Of a stretch of 64,000 bases of DNA, positions 27,661 to 36,808 are shown piece after piece. Position 1 is the stretch's first letter; each line of letters opens with the position of its first letter. The notes under the pieces are model-generated. The model saw only the letters and a list, made by a program, of their open reading frames with translations. It was not told the origin of the DNA and did no database searches. Both the position numbers and the translations under genes were made by a program. This DNA comes from Burkholderiaceae bacterium. GTDB lineage: Bacteria > Pseudomonadota > Gammaproteobacteria > Burkholderiales > Burkholderiaceae_C. The DNA lies in NCBI GenBank assembly GCA_031253795.1, contig JAIRVR010000040.1, forward strand, positions 1-64,000, read 5' to 3'.

Positions 27661-28329
27661 GTGCTTCCATCCGTCTCCCTGCTGGAATCGTTCCAGACAT
27701 CGCAGTTCACCGTCATGCTGGTGATCTATCTGGTGGCCATCACGGCCGAAGCCATGTCGGGCGCCCTGGCCGCGGGACGGCGCAACATGGACATTTTCGG
27801 CGTGGCCGTGATCGCCTTCGTCACCGCCCTGGGCGGCGGCACCATCCGCGATATGGTCCTGGGCCACTACCCCATTGGCTGGACCCAGCATCCCGAGTAT
27901 GTCTACCTGGTGATCTCGGCGGGCCTGCTGACCATCCTCGTGGCCCGCCACATGCACCACCTCAAGCAGGTCTTCCTGCTGCTGGATGCCATGGGCCTGA
28001 TCGCCTTCTCGCTGATCGGCTGCAATGTGGCGCTGGAGCTGGGCTATCCGCCCGTGGTCGTGGTGATGTCGGGCATGCTCACGGGCATCAGCGGCGGCAT
28101 CTTGCGCGACGTGCTGTGCAACCAGGTCCCCGTGGTCTTCCGGCGCGAGCTGTATGCCAGCGTATCCCTGGCCGTATGCCTGCTGTTCCTGGGGCTGCGC
28201 ACGCTGGACGTGGGCTCCAACACCAGCACGGCCGTGTGCTTCGCGGCGGGGCTGACGCTGCGCCTGGCCGCCATACGCTTTCGGTGGCGCCTGCCCGTGT
28301 TCTCCTACCAGCAGCGCTGGGAAGAATAG
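27661..28329 (+). CDS. TRIC/UPF0126-family cation channel protein
   Basis: 222-residue inner-membrane protein made of two repeated halves (PF03458, trimeric intracellular cation channel family). Each half has the marker glycine-rich segment: ALGGGTIRDMVLG and GISGGILRDVLC. A GTG start at 27661 is chosen; it follows AGAGGTTTTCC and keeps the first helix complete. A TACAAT box at about 27580 may be its promoter. Prokaryotic TRICs conduct K+/Na+; the physiological role here is not known. Confidence 0.88.
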   Translation: MLPSVSLLESFQTSQFTVMLVIYLVAITAEAMSGALAAGRRNMDIFGVAVIAFVTALGGGTIRDMVLGHYPIGWTQHPEYVYLVISAGLLTILVARHMHHLKQVFLLLDAMGLIAFSLIGCNVALELGYPPVVVVMSGMLTGISGGILRDVLCNQVPVVFRRELYASVSLAVCLLFLGLRTLDVGSNTSTAVCFAAGLTLRLAAIRFRWRLPVFSYQQRWEE

Positions 28330-28351
28330 CCCGCGATAGCCTGCATTTTCC

Positions 28352-30268
28352 ATGTCCGAACCCATTGACTGGCTGCCCGACGGCACCCCTTACAGCCCGC
28401 GCTTCGGCGATCGCTACCACAGCGAACTGGGCGGCCTGGACCAGGCCCGCCATGTGTTTCTCGGTGGCTGCGGCCTGCCTGCCGCCTGGGCCGATGCACC
28501 CCAGTGGCGCATCCTGGAAACAGGCTTCGGTTTCGGGCTGAACTTCCTCGCGGCCTGGGCCGCCTGGAAGGTCGACCCGCGGCGCCCGCGCCTGCTGCAC
28601 TTCGTCTCGGCCGAGGCCTTTCCCGTCAGTGCCGACGCCCTGCGCCAGGCCATGCCGCACGATCCCGTCCTGCGCCCGCTGGCCGAGGAGCTGGTCCTGC
28701 AATTCCAGGGCCTGCTGCCCGGAGTGCACCGGTTGGCCTTCGAGCAGGGCCGCGTGCTGCTGACGCTGTATATCGGCGACGCCCAGGCCATGCTGCGGCG
28801 CCAGCAGATCACGGCCGACAGCATTTATCTCGATGGCTTCACTCCGGCGCTCAATCCCGAACTCTGGAGCGGCGACACCATCAGGGCTCTTGCGCGCCAC
28901 TGCCGCCGCGGCACGCAGCTTTCCACCTGGTGCGTTGCGCGCACGGTGCGCGACGCCCTGTCCCAGAACGGTTTCCAGGTCCGCAAGGTCGACGGCGTGC
29001 CGCCCAAGCGCCACAACCTGCATGCCGTCTACGACCCGGCCTGGCAACTGCGCGGGCCGCGTGCGCAGGCCGCGCAGGCCGCCGTGCCGCAGCGCTGCCT
29101 GGTGCTGGGCGCGGGACTGGCCGGCGCAGCCGCCGCCGCCAGCCTGTCGCGGCGCGGCTGGCAGGTGACCGTGCTCGATGCCGGCGAGGCGCCGGCCGCC
29201 GGCGCCTCGGCCCTGCCGGCCGGCCTGTTCTGTCCCCATGTCTCGCCCGATGACAGCCTGCTGTCGCGGCTGAGCCGCGATGGCGTGCGCATGGTGCTCG
29301 GCCAACTGCGCACGCTTTCGCGGCAAGGCCTGCTCCAGGAGGGCAAGGACTGGGCAGCCACCGGCGTGCTCGAGCACGGCATCGAGGCGGCGCCACGGCT
29401 GCCGCGCGACTGGCAGTCGCCAGGCCCGGGCACCTACTGGAGCCGCCCGGCCAGCGCCGACCAGCTCTCGGCGGCCGGCCTGCCCGCAGGCGCCCCGGCC
29501 TGCTGGCATGTGCAGGCCGGCTGGGTACGGCCCTGGCGGCTGGTACAGGCCCAACTGGCCCTGCATGGCGTGCACTGGCAGGGCCGTGCCCACGTTGCCA
29601 GGCTCGTGCGCACGGACACCGACACGACCTGGCAGGCTCTGGATGCCGCAGGCCGTCCGCTGGCCGAGGCCGAGCTCGTGGTTCTGGCCCTGGGCCCGGC
29701 CACGAATGCATTGCTCGAATCCAGCCTGGGCCCCGAGGCCGGCTGGCCGCTGCAGGCGCTGCGCGGCCAGGTCAGCTGGGACAGGCACGACGACACCAGC
29801 CTGGCCGCCATGCCACCCTTTCCCGTCAACGGGCATGGCAACCTTGTCCCGGCCACGCCCCAGGCCTGCGAAGGCCTGCCCACCTGGGTCATGGGCTCGA
29901 CCTTCGAGCGCGACCAGACCGCACTGCCACCCAGCCCCGAAGAACAGGCCGAGGCCCACGCGGCCAACGGCGCCAAGCTGTCCCGGCTGCTGCCGCGGGC
30001 GTACGCAGGCCTGCGCGGCTTCTTCGATGCCCCGCCACGTCCGACCTGGAGTGCGGTGCGCGTGGCCTCGCCCGACCGCCTGCCCGTGGTCGGCCCCGTG
30101 GCCCGGGCCCCGGGCCTGTGGGCACTGACGGGACTGGGATCACGCGGGCTGACGCTGTCCCTGCTGTGCGGCGAACTGCTGGCTGCCCGCCTGCACGACG
30201 AGCCATGGCCGCTCGATGCCCGGCTGGCTGCGGCACTGGCCAGCGAACGCCTGGATCGGCGGCGCTGA
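28352..30268 (+). CDS. mnmC: Bifunctional tRNA 5-methylaminomethyl-2-thiouridine biosynthesis protein MnmC
   Basis: 638-residue fusion that completes mnm5s2U34 in tRNAs for Lys, Glu and Gln. The N-terminal SAM methyltransferase domain (about 1-235) shows LETGFGFGLNFLAAW and the DGFTPALNPELW block. The C-terminal FAD-dependent oxidoreductase domain (about 245-638) begins with the dinucleotide loop VLGAGLAGAAAAASL and ends with TGLGSRGLTLSLLCGELLA. Both domains are complete and in the usual order. Confidence 0.95.
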   Translation: MSEPIDWLPDGTPYSPRFGDRYHSELGGLDQARHVFLGGCGLPAAWADAPQWRILETGFGFGLNFLAAWAAWKVDPRRPRLLHFVSAEAFPVSADALRQAMPHDPVLRPLAEELVLQFQGLLPGVHRLAFEQGRVLLTLYIGDAQAMLRRQQITADSIYLDGFTPALNPELWSGDTIRALARHCRRGTQLSTWCVARTVRDALSQNGFQVRKVDGVPPKRHNLHAVYDPAWQLRGPRAQAAQAAVPQRCLVLGAGLAGAAAAASLSRRGWQVTVLDAGEAPAAGASALPAGLFCPHVSPDDSLLSRLSRDGVRMVLGQLRTLSRQGLLQEGKDWAATGVLEHGIEAAPRLPRDWQSPGPGTYWSRPASADQLSAAGLPAGAPACWHVQAGWVRPWRLVQAQLALHGVHWQGRAHVARLVRTDTDTTWQALDAAGRPLAEAELVVLALGPATNALLESSLGPEAGWPLQALRGQVSWDRHDDTSLAAMPPFPVNGHGNLVPATPQACEGLPTWVMGSTFERDQTALPPSPEEQAEAHAANGAKLSRLLPRAYAGLRGFFDAPPRPTWSAVRVASPDRLPVVGPVARAPGLWALTGLGSRGLTLSLLCGELLAARLHDEPWPLDARLAAALASERLDRRR

Positions 30269-30335
30269 GCTCCCGGACCAGTCACAGCCTGGCCTGAAAG
30301 AAAACCCGAGTCTTCCCGCAGACGGTTTTTCGCCA

Positions 30336-30363
30336 ATCGTTATGTTTTTGTATACACATCGAT
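30336..30363. promoter_or_regulatory. ModE-box-like palindrome upstream of the TonB receptor operon
   Basis: The 28-bp stretch begins ATCGTTATGTT and ends TACACATCGAT, with 6 bp between. The E. coli ModE consensus (from memory) is ATCGCTATATA-N6-TATATAACGAT; the match is 8 of 11 in each half and the total length and spacer are identical. It lies 70 nt before the receptor start. This supports molybdate-dependent control of the operon. Confidence 0.6.
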
Positions 30364-30431
30364 AGAATCCGGAACCTGTTTTCAAAAGGAAACAAATCCC
30401 CCGCAATCCCTATACAAGCCCTGCGAACACA

Positions 30432-32474
30432 GTGACCTACTCGTTCCGACCTTGCGCCCCCCGCGCCCCCATCTTCCGCCTGCGTTCCTCGTTGACCCAC
30501 TCCCTGCTGATGGCGGGCCTTGCCGTCGGCATCCAGGCCAAGGCCCAGACTCCCGCCGCGGACGACGCTGCGGCACACACCTTCCAGCTGGGAACCGTCG
30601 ACGTGCGTGAAGGCCGCGACACCGTATCCGCAGATGAACAACGACTGGGTTCTGCCGAGATGCAGCGCCGCAATGCCGACACCGTGTCCGATGCCGTGCG
30701 CCTGCTGCCCGGTGTCACGCTGTCGCGCAACAACCGCAACGAGGAAATGATTTACCTGCGCGGCTTCGACCCGCGTCAGGTACCGGTCTTCGTGGACGGC
30801 GTGCCCCTGTACGTGCCCTATGACGGCTATGTGGACTTCGGCCGCTTCACCACCTTCGACCTGGCCGAGATCCGCGTGGCCAAGGCAGGGGCCTCGCTGA
30901 TGTACGGCCCCAATACCCTGGGCGGCGCCATCAACCTTGTCACACGCAAGCCCGTGAAACCCTTCGAGGGCGATGCGCGCATCGGCGCGGGCGCGGGCGG
31001 CGAACGCAAGGCCGCCGTCAACCTGGGCGGCAACCAGGGCAGCTGGTACTACCAGATCGGCGCGTCCTACCTGGACGCCGACAGCTTCCCCCTGCCCAAG
31101 GGCTTCAAGGATTTCAAGAAACAGCCCACGGACACCGGCAACTACCGCGAGAACGCCTATCGCACGGACAGGCGCCTGTCCTTCAAGCTGGGCCTCACGC
31201 CCAATGCCAGCGACGAATACGCCCTGGGCTATGTCCGCCAGGAAGGCGAGAAAGGCAACCCCGTCTACACGGGCAGCGCCACAGGCAGGAACGTGATCCG
31301 CTACTGGCAGTGGCCCTACTGGGACAAGGACAGCGTCTATTTCCTGAGCACCACGCGCATCAATGCCGACAACCTGCTCAAGACGCGCATCTACCATGAC
31401 ACCTACAAGAACGGCCTGGACATGTACACGGACGCGAGCTATTCGCGCCACGACCCGACCAGCAGCTACAAGGACGTGAGCCAGGGCGCCAGCGTGGAAT
31501 GGGCCAACTACAGCCTCAAGGGCCATGCGCTGCGCCTGGGCGCGCACTACAAGATCGACGAGCACACGGACGCTGCCTCGGACAAGGACCCCACCAAGCA
31601 CTACCGCGACGTGACGCGCTCCCTGGTGCTGGAGGACACCATCACCCTGGCCGAGCGCTGGAGCCTGAACCTGGGCCTCAGTCATGACCAGCGCGACGCG
31701 CGCGAGGTCTACCAATGGCCCACGGGCTCGGCCAGCGCCACCAACGGCGTGGCCAGGCTCGGCTATGCGCTGGGTGCCGGCAGCGAGGCCTATGTCATCG
31801 CCTCGCACAAAACGCGCTTCCCGACCATCAAGGACCGCTACTCGGCACGCATGGGCACGGCCCTGGCCAATCCCGACCTGCAGCCCGAAACCGCCAACCA
31901 CCTGGAGCTGGGCGTGGCAGGTTCGCCCTGGCCAGGCGGCCAGGGCCAGGCCGCGCTGTTCTACAGCCGCGTGCGCAACCAGATCCAGACCGTGGTCGTG
32001 GCCTCCACGGCATGCGGTGGCACCACCTGCAACCAGGCGCAGAACGTGGGCCGCACGCGCAATATCGGTCTGGAGCTGTCGCTGGCCCAGCAGCTGTCGG
32101 CCCAGTGGGGCGTGAATGCCAGCTATACCTATCTGAACCGCCGCAACACCAGCGACTCCAGCATCACGCTGACCAACACGCCGCGCCACCGCCTGCTGGC
32201 CGGCCTGCAGTGGCGCCCGCACCAGCAGTGGGAACTCAATGCCGAAGTCGAGACCGAGAAGGGCCGCTTCGTTCCGCTGTCGGGCAGCGGCCAGTTGCAG
32301 ACGCTCAGGCTCCCGGGCTACGGCATCGCCAACCTGCGCGCGCGCTACAAGCCGCGCAGCGACATCACCGTGGACTTCGGCGTGGCCAACATCGGCGACA
32401 AGTGGTATCAGTTCGACGATGGCCTGCCCATGCCGGGCCGCAGCTGGTATGTCAATCTCGGCTACCGGTTCTGA
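30432..32474 (+). CDS. TonB-dependent outer-membrane receptor (putative oxometalate receptor)
   Basis: 680 residues: signal peptide (about 1-38, ending IQAKAQ), plug domain with SDAVRLLPGVTLSRNNRNEE and AGASLMYGPNTLGGAIN, and a 22-strand barrel ending in aromatic YVNLGYRF, the usual C-terminal sorting signal. A GTG start at 30432 is taken. It is smaller than siderophore receptors with signalling domains and lacks one. The downstream genes encode a TupA-like lipoprotein and a MolBCA/BtuCDF-type importer, so molybdate or tungstate (perhaps chelated) is the likely cargo; cobalamin or a siderophore remain possible. Confidence 0.88.
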   Translation: MTYSFRPCAPRAPIFRLRSSLTHSLLMAGLAVGIQAKAQTPAADDAAAHTFQLGTVDVREGRDTVSADEQRLGSAEMQRRNADTVSDAVRLLPGVTLSRNNRNEEMIYLRGFDPRQVPVFVDGVPLYVPYDGYVDFGRFTTFDLAEIRVAKAGASLMYGPNTLGGAINLVTRKPVKPFEGDARIGAGAGGERKAAVNLGGNQGSWYYQIGASYLDADSFPLPKGFKDFKKQPTDTGNYRENAYRTDRRLSFKLGLTPNASDEYALGYVRQEGEKGNPVYTGSATGRNVIRYWQWPYWDKDSVYFLSTTRINADNLLKTRIYHDTYKNGLDMYTDASYSRHDPTSSYKDVSQGASVEWANYSLKGHALRLGAHYKIDEHTDAASDKDPTKHYRDVTRSLVLEDTITLAERWSLNLGLSHDQRDAREVYQWPTGSASATNGVARLGYALGAGSEAYVIASHKTRFPTIKDRYSARMGTALANPDLQPETANHLELGVAGSPWPGGQGQAALFYSRVRNQIQTVVVASTACGGTTCNQAQNVGRTRNIGLELSLAQQLSAQWGVNASYTYLNRRNTSDSSITLTNTPRHRLLAGLQWRPHQQWELNAEVETEKGRFVPLSGSGQLQTLRLPGYGIANLRARYKPRSDITVDFGVANIGDKWYQFDDGLPMPGRSWYVNLGYRF

Positions 32475-32478
32475 GGCC

Positions 32479-33363
32479 GTGACGCTCGATCAGGCCGGCC
32501 GCCGCCGGCTGTTGCGCCTGGCCACGGCGCCGGCCCTGGCAGGCCTGACGGGCTGCGCGGGCTGGGCCGGCCCGCCGGCGGCCCGCGTCGACGTGGCCGT
32601 GGTCGGCGGACTGTCGCTGTGCGGCGTCTGGCCCCGCGTGGCCGAGGCTGCGGGTGCCAGCCTGGGCCTGGAACTGCGCACCGTGGCCGCCGCCCCCAAG
32701 GAAGGCGTGGTGCCGGCCATGGCCGACGGCCGGGCCCAGCTGCTGCTGATCCACGCCAGCGATGAGGCCATGGGCCTGGAAGCCGCGGACCTGGCCTCGG
32801 CGGCACGCGTCTGGGGCTGGAACCAGCATGTGTTCGCAGGCCCGTCCCATGACCCGGCCGGCGTGCGCGGCGCGGCCGATGGCATCGAGGCCATGCACCG
32901 CATCGTGGACAGCGGCTCGCCCTTCATCGGCCTGCGTGACCCCGGCAGCTATGCCGTGGTGCAGCGCCTGTGGCGCCACGCCGGCATCCGGCCCGATGCG
33001 CGCTGGCTGCGCGCCGACACCGGCCCGCGCCCCCAGGCCGTGCTGCAGCTGGCCGCCGAGCTGCAGGCCTATGCCGTGGTCGGCCACATCCCCTTGCACT
33101 TCGGCAAAATGGGCGCCGAGGGCATCTCGCTGCTGCTGCAGGGCGATCCGCTGATGCGCCGGCCCTATGTGCTGCTCGCGCCCGGTCCGCGCCACGGGGC
33201 CGATGCCGCGCAGCGCCACCATGCCGCGCGCGTGGCCGAACACCTGCTGTCCGCACGGGGCCAGCAGGAGCTGGCCTTGGCCAATGCCGAGGCAGCAGGC
33301 CCCTGGATCTTCGGACGCGACAGCATGCCCCTGGTCAACGACGCGCCGACCGGAGCGGCGTAA
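32479..33363 (+). CDS. TupA-like (PBP superfamily) lipoprotein
   Basis: 294 residues from a GTG at 32479, 4 nt after the receptor stop with GAGG upstream. The N-terminus GRRRLLRLATAPALAGLTGC has a twin-arginine start and a lipobox ending at Cys. The mature part resembles tungstate-binding TupA: LLLIHASDEAM, VFAGPSHDPAGVRGAADGIE and SGSPFIGLRDPGSYAVV match its ligand-binding blocks. It probably captures oxyanion in the periplasm, but it has no matching TupBC permease here. Confidence 0.75.
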   Translation: MTLDQAGRRRLLRLATAPALAGLTGCAGWAGPPAARVDVAVVGGLSLCGVWPRVAEAAGASLGLELRTVAAAPKEGVVPAMADGRAQLLLIHASDEAMGLEAADLASAARVWGWNQHVFAGPSHDPAGVRGAADGIEAMHRIVDSGSPFIGLRDPGSYAVVQRLWRHAGIRPDARWLRADTGPRPQAVLQLAAELQAYAVVGHIPLHFGKMGAEGISLLLQGDPLMRRPYVLLAPGPRHGADAAQRHHAARVAEHLLSARGQQELALANAEAAGPWIFGRDSMPLVNDAPTGAA

Positions 33364-33395
33364 AAAGCACGATCGCACCCAACCGCCTGCCCGCC

Positions 33396-33953
33396 ATGAA
33401 TCCTTCCTTCACCCTGCCCCTGGCTGCCCTCGTGCACCCTGATGACGACCATGCCATGGAACTGCTGCTGGAGCGCGTGGCAAGGCGCCTGCAGCAGGCA
33501 GGCTGGCGCGTGGGCGGACTGGTCCATCGCCAGGACCGCTATCCCAATGGCAACAAGCGCATGCAGCTGTTCGACCTGCGCAGTGCAGGACAGTTCGAGC
33601 TGTCCCAGGACCTGGGCAGCGACTCGCGCGCCTGCAGCCTCAATCCCCAGGGCCTGGCCCAGGCCAGTGCCGTGCTGCGCCAGGCCCTGGCCGATGGCAT
33701 GGACCTGGTGGTCATCAACCGCTTCGGCATCGTCGAGGCCTCGGGCCAGGGATTCGCCGCCGAATTCGGTGCCTTCGTGGACGCCGGCACGCCCGTGCTC
33801 ACGGCCGTGGCCGCCCGCCATCTTCAGGATTGGCACCGCTTCACGGGCGGCCTGCATGCCGAGTTGCCGGCCGACGAGGCGCTGATCGCGCAGTGGTGCC
33901 TGGAGCAGTTGGCATGCAGGCCCGGCGCAAGCCGCGATACTTGCACGCCATGA
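33396..33953 (+). CDS. DUF2478 family protein
   Basis: 185-residue soluble protein (LAALVHPDDDHAMELLLERV; RVGGLVHRQDRYPNGNKRMQ; LVVINRFGIVEASGQGFAAEF). This matches DUF2478, a family described as NTPase-like and found next to molybdate transport genes. No clear Walker A is visible. Its stop overlaps the start of the next gene (ATGA). Its recurring association with molybdenum genes is part of the basis for the operon's proposed function. Confidence 0.75.
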   Translation: MNPSFTLPLAALVHPDDDHAMELLLERVARRLQQAGWRVGGLVHRQDRYPNGNKRMQLFDLRSAGQFELSQDLGSDSRACSLNPQGLAQASAVLRQALADGMDLVVINRFGIVEASGQGFAAEFGAFVDAGTPVLTAVAARHLQDWHRFTGGLHAELPADEALIAQWCLEQLACRPGASRDTCTP

Positions 33954-35011
33954 CCGATTCTCTGCTCACCCGCCGCCGCTGGCTGGGCCATGCGCTGTCG
34001 GCGCTGGCCCTGCCGGCCGCCTTCCCCGCACAGGCCCAGACCTCGACGCTGGCCGCGCGCATCGGCCAGATGCCCGATCCCGCGCGCTTGCGCCGCGTGT
34101 TCGCGGCCGGCCCGCCAGCCGGTGTGCTGGTGGCCGCGCTGGCCCCGCACAAGCTGCTGGGCTGGCCCCAGCAGCTCGACGAAGTCTCGCGCGCCTACCT
34201 GGGGCCGGCGCTGCAGGCCCTGCCCCATCTGGGCCGCCTGTCGGGTCGGGGCAGCACCATGCCGCTGGAGTCCCTGCTCAAGCTGCAGCCCGACCTGGTC
34301 CTGGATGCCGGCACGGCCGATGCCACCTATGTGTCGGCCACCGAGCGGCTGGCACGCCAGACCGGTCTGCCCTGTGTTCTGGTGCAGGGCTCGCTGGCCG
34401 AGCATGCCCAGCAGTTGCGCGAAGTCGGCGCCCTGCTGGGCGAGACCGCGCGCGGCGAGACCCTGGCCCGCCACGCCGATGCCGTGGCCGATCTGGCCCG
34501 TCGCGCCACGCGCGGCCTGGGGCCGGATCAGCGGCCACGCGTGTACTTCGCGCGCAGCGCCAACGGACTGGAAACAGGCCTTGCCGGCTCCATCAACGTG
34601 GAAGCCGTGGACCATGCGGGCGGGCGCAACGTGGCAGCCGAGGCGGGGCGCGGCGGACTGACGCGCGTGTCCATGGAGCAGATCCTGGCCTGGGACCCCC
34701 AGGTCATCCTCACCCAGGAGCCCGGCTTTGCCGAGCGCGTGCGCCAGGACCCGCTGTGGCGCGGCGTGGCCGCCGTGCGCACCGGCCGCGTGCACTGCGC
34801 GCCGGTCTGGCCCTTTGGCTGGCTGGATGGACCGCCCGGCATCAACCGGCTGATCGGTGTGCGCTGGCTGCTGGAAAAGCTCCACCCCCAGGCACCGGCC
34901 CTGCAGGGCCTGGCCCCGCTGGAGCGCGAGGTACGCGATTTCTACCGCCTGTTCTATGGAGCCGATCTCTCGGCCGCGGCCCTGCAGAAACTGCTGGAGA
35001 CCGCGCGTTGA
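33950..35011 (+). CDS. BtuF/MolA-type ABC transporter substrate-binding protein
   Basis: 353-residue class III (helical-backbone) periplasmic binding protein with a twin-arginine signal TRRRWLGHALSALALP (cleavage near residue 28). Typical blocks are STMPLESLLKLQPDLVLDAG, the ARSANGLETG segment and the SMEQILAWDPQVILTQEPG block. Such proteins feed FecCD permeases with siderophore, cobalamin, haem or, in MolA, molybdate/tungstate. Overlaps the previous stop by 4 nt and the next start by 1 nt. Confidence 0.85.
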   Translation: MTDSLLTRRRWLGHALSALALPAAFPAQAQTSTLAARIGQMPDPARLRRVFAAGPPAGVLVAALAPHKLLGWPQQLDEVSRAYLGPALQALPHLGRLSGRGSTMPLESLLKLQPDLVLDAGTADATYVSATERLARQTGLPCVLVQGSLAEHAQQLREVGALLGETARGETLARHADAVADLARRATRGLGPDQRPRVYFARSANGLETGLAGSINVEAVDHAGGRNVAAEAGRGGLTRVSMEQILAWDPQVILTQEPGFAERVRQDPLWRGVAAVRTGRVHCAPVWPFGWLDGPPGINRLIGVRWLLEKLHPQAPALQGLAPLEREVRDFYRLFYGADLSAAALQKLLETAR

Positions 35012-36015
35012 TGCCGCGCGCCCTGGGCTGGTGGGCGGCCTTGGCCCTGCTGCTGGCCGTGCTGCTGTGGGCCCTGGCCTCCGGGCAGTTCGCCATCGCC
35101 CCGGGCCAGCTATGGCAGTCGCTGCTGGCGCGTGCCACCGGATCGCCTTCCCCGCTGGCGCCCAGCGCCGAAATCGTGCTCTGGAACATCCGCCTGCCGC
35201 GCATTGCCGCGGGCCTGGCCGTGGGCGCCACGCTGGCGGCGGCGGGCGCGGCCTACCAGGGCATGTTCCGCAACCCCCTGGTCTCACCCGACATCCTGGG
35301 CGTTTCGGCCGGTGCCGGCCTGGGCGCGGTGCTGGGCATCTTCATGGGCTGGTCCATGGCGGCCGTCCAGGCCCTGGCCTTTGGCGGCGGGCTGGCCGCC
35401 GTGGCCGTGGTCGTGGCCATCAGCGCCAGCGTGCGCCGCCACGACCCCGTCCTGGTCCTGGTGCTGGCCGGCATCGCACTGGGCGCCCTGCTGGGCGCGG
35501 GCATCGCCTTGATCAAGACCCTGGCCGACCCCAATACCCAGCTGCCGTCCATCACCTTCTGGCTGCTGGGCGGTCTGAGCGCCGTGACCCTGCCCGAGCT
35601 GAACGCCACGGTCCCCGTGATGCTGGCCGCCCTGCTGCCCCTGGTGCTGCTGCGCTGGCGCATCAACCTGCTGGGCCTGCCCGACGAGGAGGCCCTTGCT
35701 CTGGGCATACCCGTGGCGCGGCTGCGTCTGCTGCTCGTGGCCTGCGCCACCCTGGGCACGGCGGCAGCCGTGTCGCTGTCGGGCATCGTGGGCTGGGTCG
35801 GCCTGGTCGTGCCCCATGTGGCCCGCCTGCTGGTCGGGCCCAACTTCGTGCGCCTGCTGCCGGCATCGGCCCTGCTGGGCGCTGGCTTCGTGGTGGCCGC
35901 AGACACGCTGGCACGCAGCGCGGCGCGCATCGAACTGCCCCTGGGCATACTCACGGCCCTCGTCGGCGCACCGTTTTTCCTGTACCTGTTGTCACGCACG
36001 GGCCGCCATGACTGA
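35011..36015 (+). CDS. FecCD/MolB-type ABC transporter permease
   Basis: 334-residue permease with about nine to ten helices (BtuC/FecCD family). Family markers are NIRLPRIAAGLAVGATLAAAG, YQGMFRNPLVSPDILGVSAG, the SFW-like ITFWLLGGLSA and the ATPase-docking segment GIVGWVGLVVPHVARLLVG. Start ATG at 35011 shares a base with the previous stop (TGATG), indicating translational coupling. Same transport system as its neighbours. Confidence 0.93.
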   Translation: MPRALGWWAALALLLAVLLWALASGQFAIAPGQLWQSLLARATGSPSPLAPSAEIVLWNIRLPRIAAGLAVGATLAAAGAAYQGMFRNPLVSPDILGVSAGAGLGAVLGIFMGWSMAAVQALAFGGGLAAVAVVVAISASVRRHDPVLVLVLAGIALGALLGAGIALIKTLADPNTQLPSITFWLLGGLSAVTLPELNATVPVMLAALLPLVLLRWRINLLGLPDEEALALGIPVARLRLLLVACATLGTAAAVSLSGIVGWVGLVVPHVARLLVGPNFVRLLPASALLGAGFVVAADTLARSAARIELPLGILTALVGAPFFLYLLSRTGRHD

Positions 36016-36790
36016 AGCCTGTGCCCCGCCCGTGCTGCAGACCCTGGGCCTGGCCACGGGCCATGGCCGGCACCGCGTCAGCGAAGGCCTGGATCTGGCC
36101 ATTGCTCCCGGCGAGGTGCTGTGCCTGCTGGGGCCCAACGGCGGCGGCAAGACCACGCTGTTCCGCACCGTGCTGGGCCTGCTGGCACCGCTGGCCGGCG
36201 AGGTGCGCGTGCAGGGCCAGCCCGTGCAAAGCTGGCCGCGCACCGAGTTTGCGCGCCGCGTGGGCTATGTGCCCCAGGCACAGGCCGGCGTCTTTGGCTT
36301 CGAGGCCCTGGACATGGTGCTCATGGGCCGGGCCGCGCGGCTGCCGGCCCTGTCCAGGCCCTCGGATGCCGATCGTGGGCTGGCCCTGGGCTGCATGGAG
36401 CAACTGGGCATCGCCCACCTGGCACCACGGCCCTACACCGAGTTGAGCGGCGGCGAACGCCAGCTGGTGCTGATCGCACGTGCCCTGGCCCAGCAGCCCG
36501 CCCTGCTGGTCATGGACGAGCCCACGGCCAGCCTGGACTTCGGCAACCAGATCCGCGTGCTGGAACAGATCGCCGCACTGCGCAGGCGTGGCATGGCCGT
36601 GCTGCTGTCCACCCACCAGCCCGAACACGCGCTGCAGGTGGCCGACCGCATCGCACTGCTGGGGCGCAATGGCCTGCAGGACTGCGGTGCGGCCGCCCGG
36701 GTGGCCACGACCGCAGCCCTGGCCCGCCTCTACGGGGTCAGCGAAGCCGCCGTCGCGGCGCGCCTGCCGCAGGCAGGCCCTGTGGCGTGA
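36008..36790 (+). CDS. FecE/MolC-type ABC transporter ATP-binding protein
   Basis: 260-residue ABC ATPase: Walker A GPNGGGKTT near 43, Q-loop in GYVPQAQAGV, signature LSGGERQLVLIARAL, Walker B LLVMDEPTASLDFG and the switch His in STHQPEHALQVAD. Overlaps the permease stop by 8 nt. Completes the receptor/TupA-like/DUF2478/binding protein/permease/ATPase operon. Confidence 0.93.
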   Translation: MTEACAPPVLQTLGLATGHGRHRVSEGLDLAIAPGEVLCLLGPNGGGKTTLFRTVLGLLAPLAGEVRVQGQPVQSWPRTEFARRVGYVPQAQAGVFGFEALDMVLMGRAARLPALSRPSDADRGLALGCMEQLGIAHLAPRPYTELSGGERQLVLIARALAQQPALLVMDEPTASLDFGNQIRVLEQIAALRRRGMAVLLSTHQPEHALQVADRIALLGRNGLQDCGAAARVATTAALARLYGVSEAAVAARLPQAGPVA

Positions 36791-36808
36791 CGGGCGCCAA
36801 GGCGCGGT

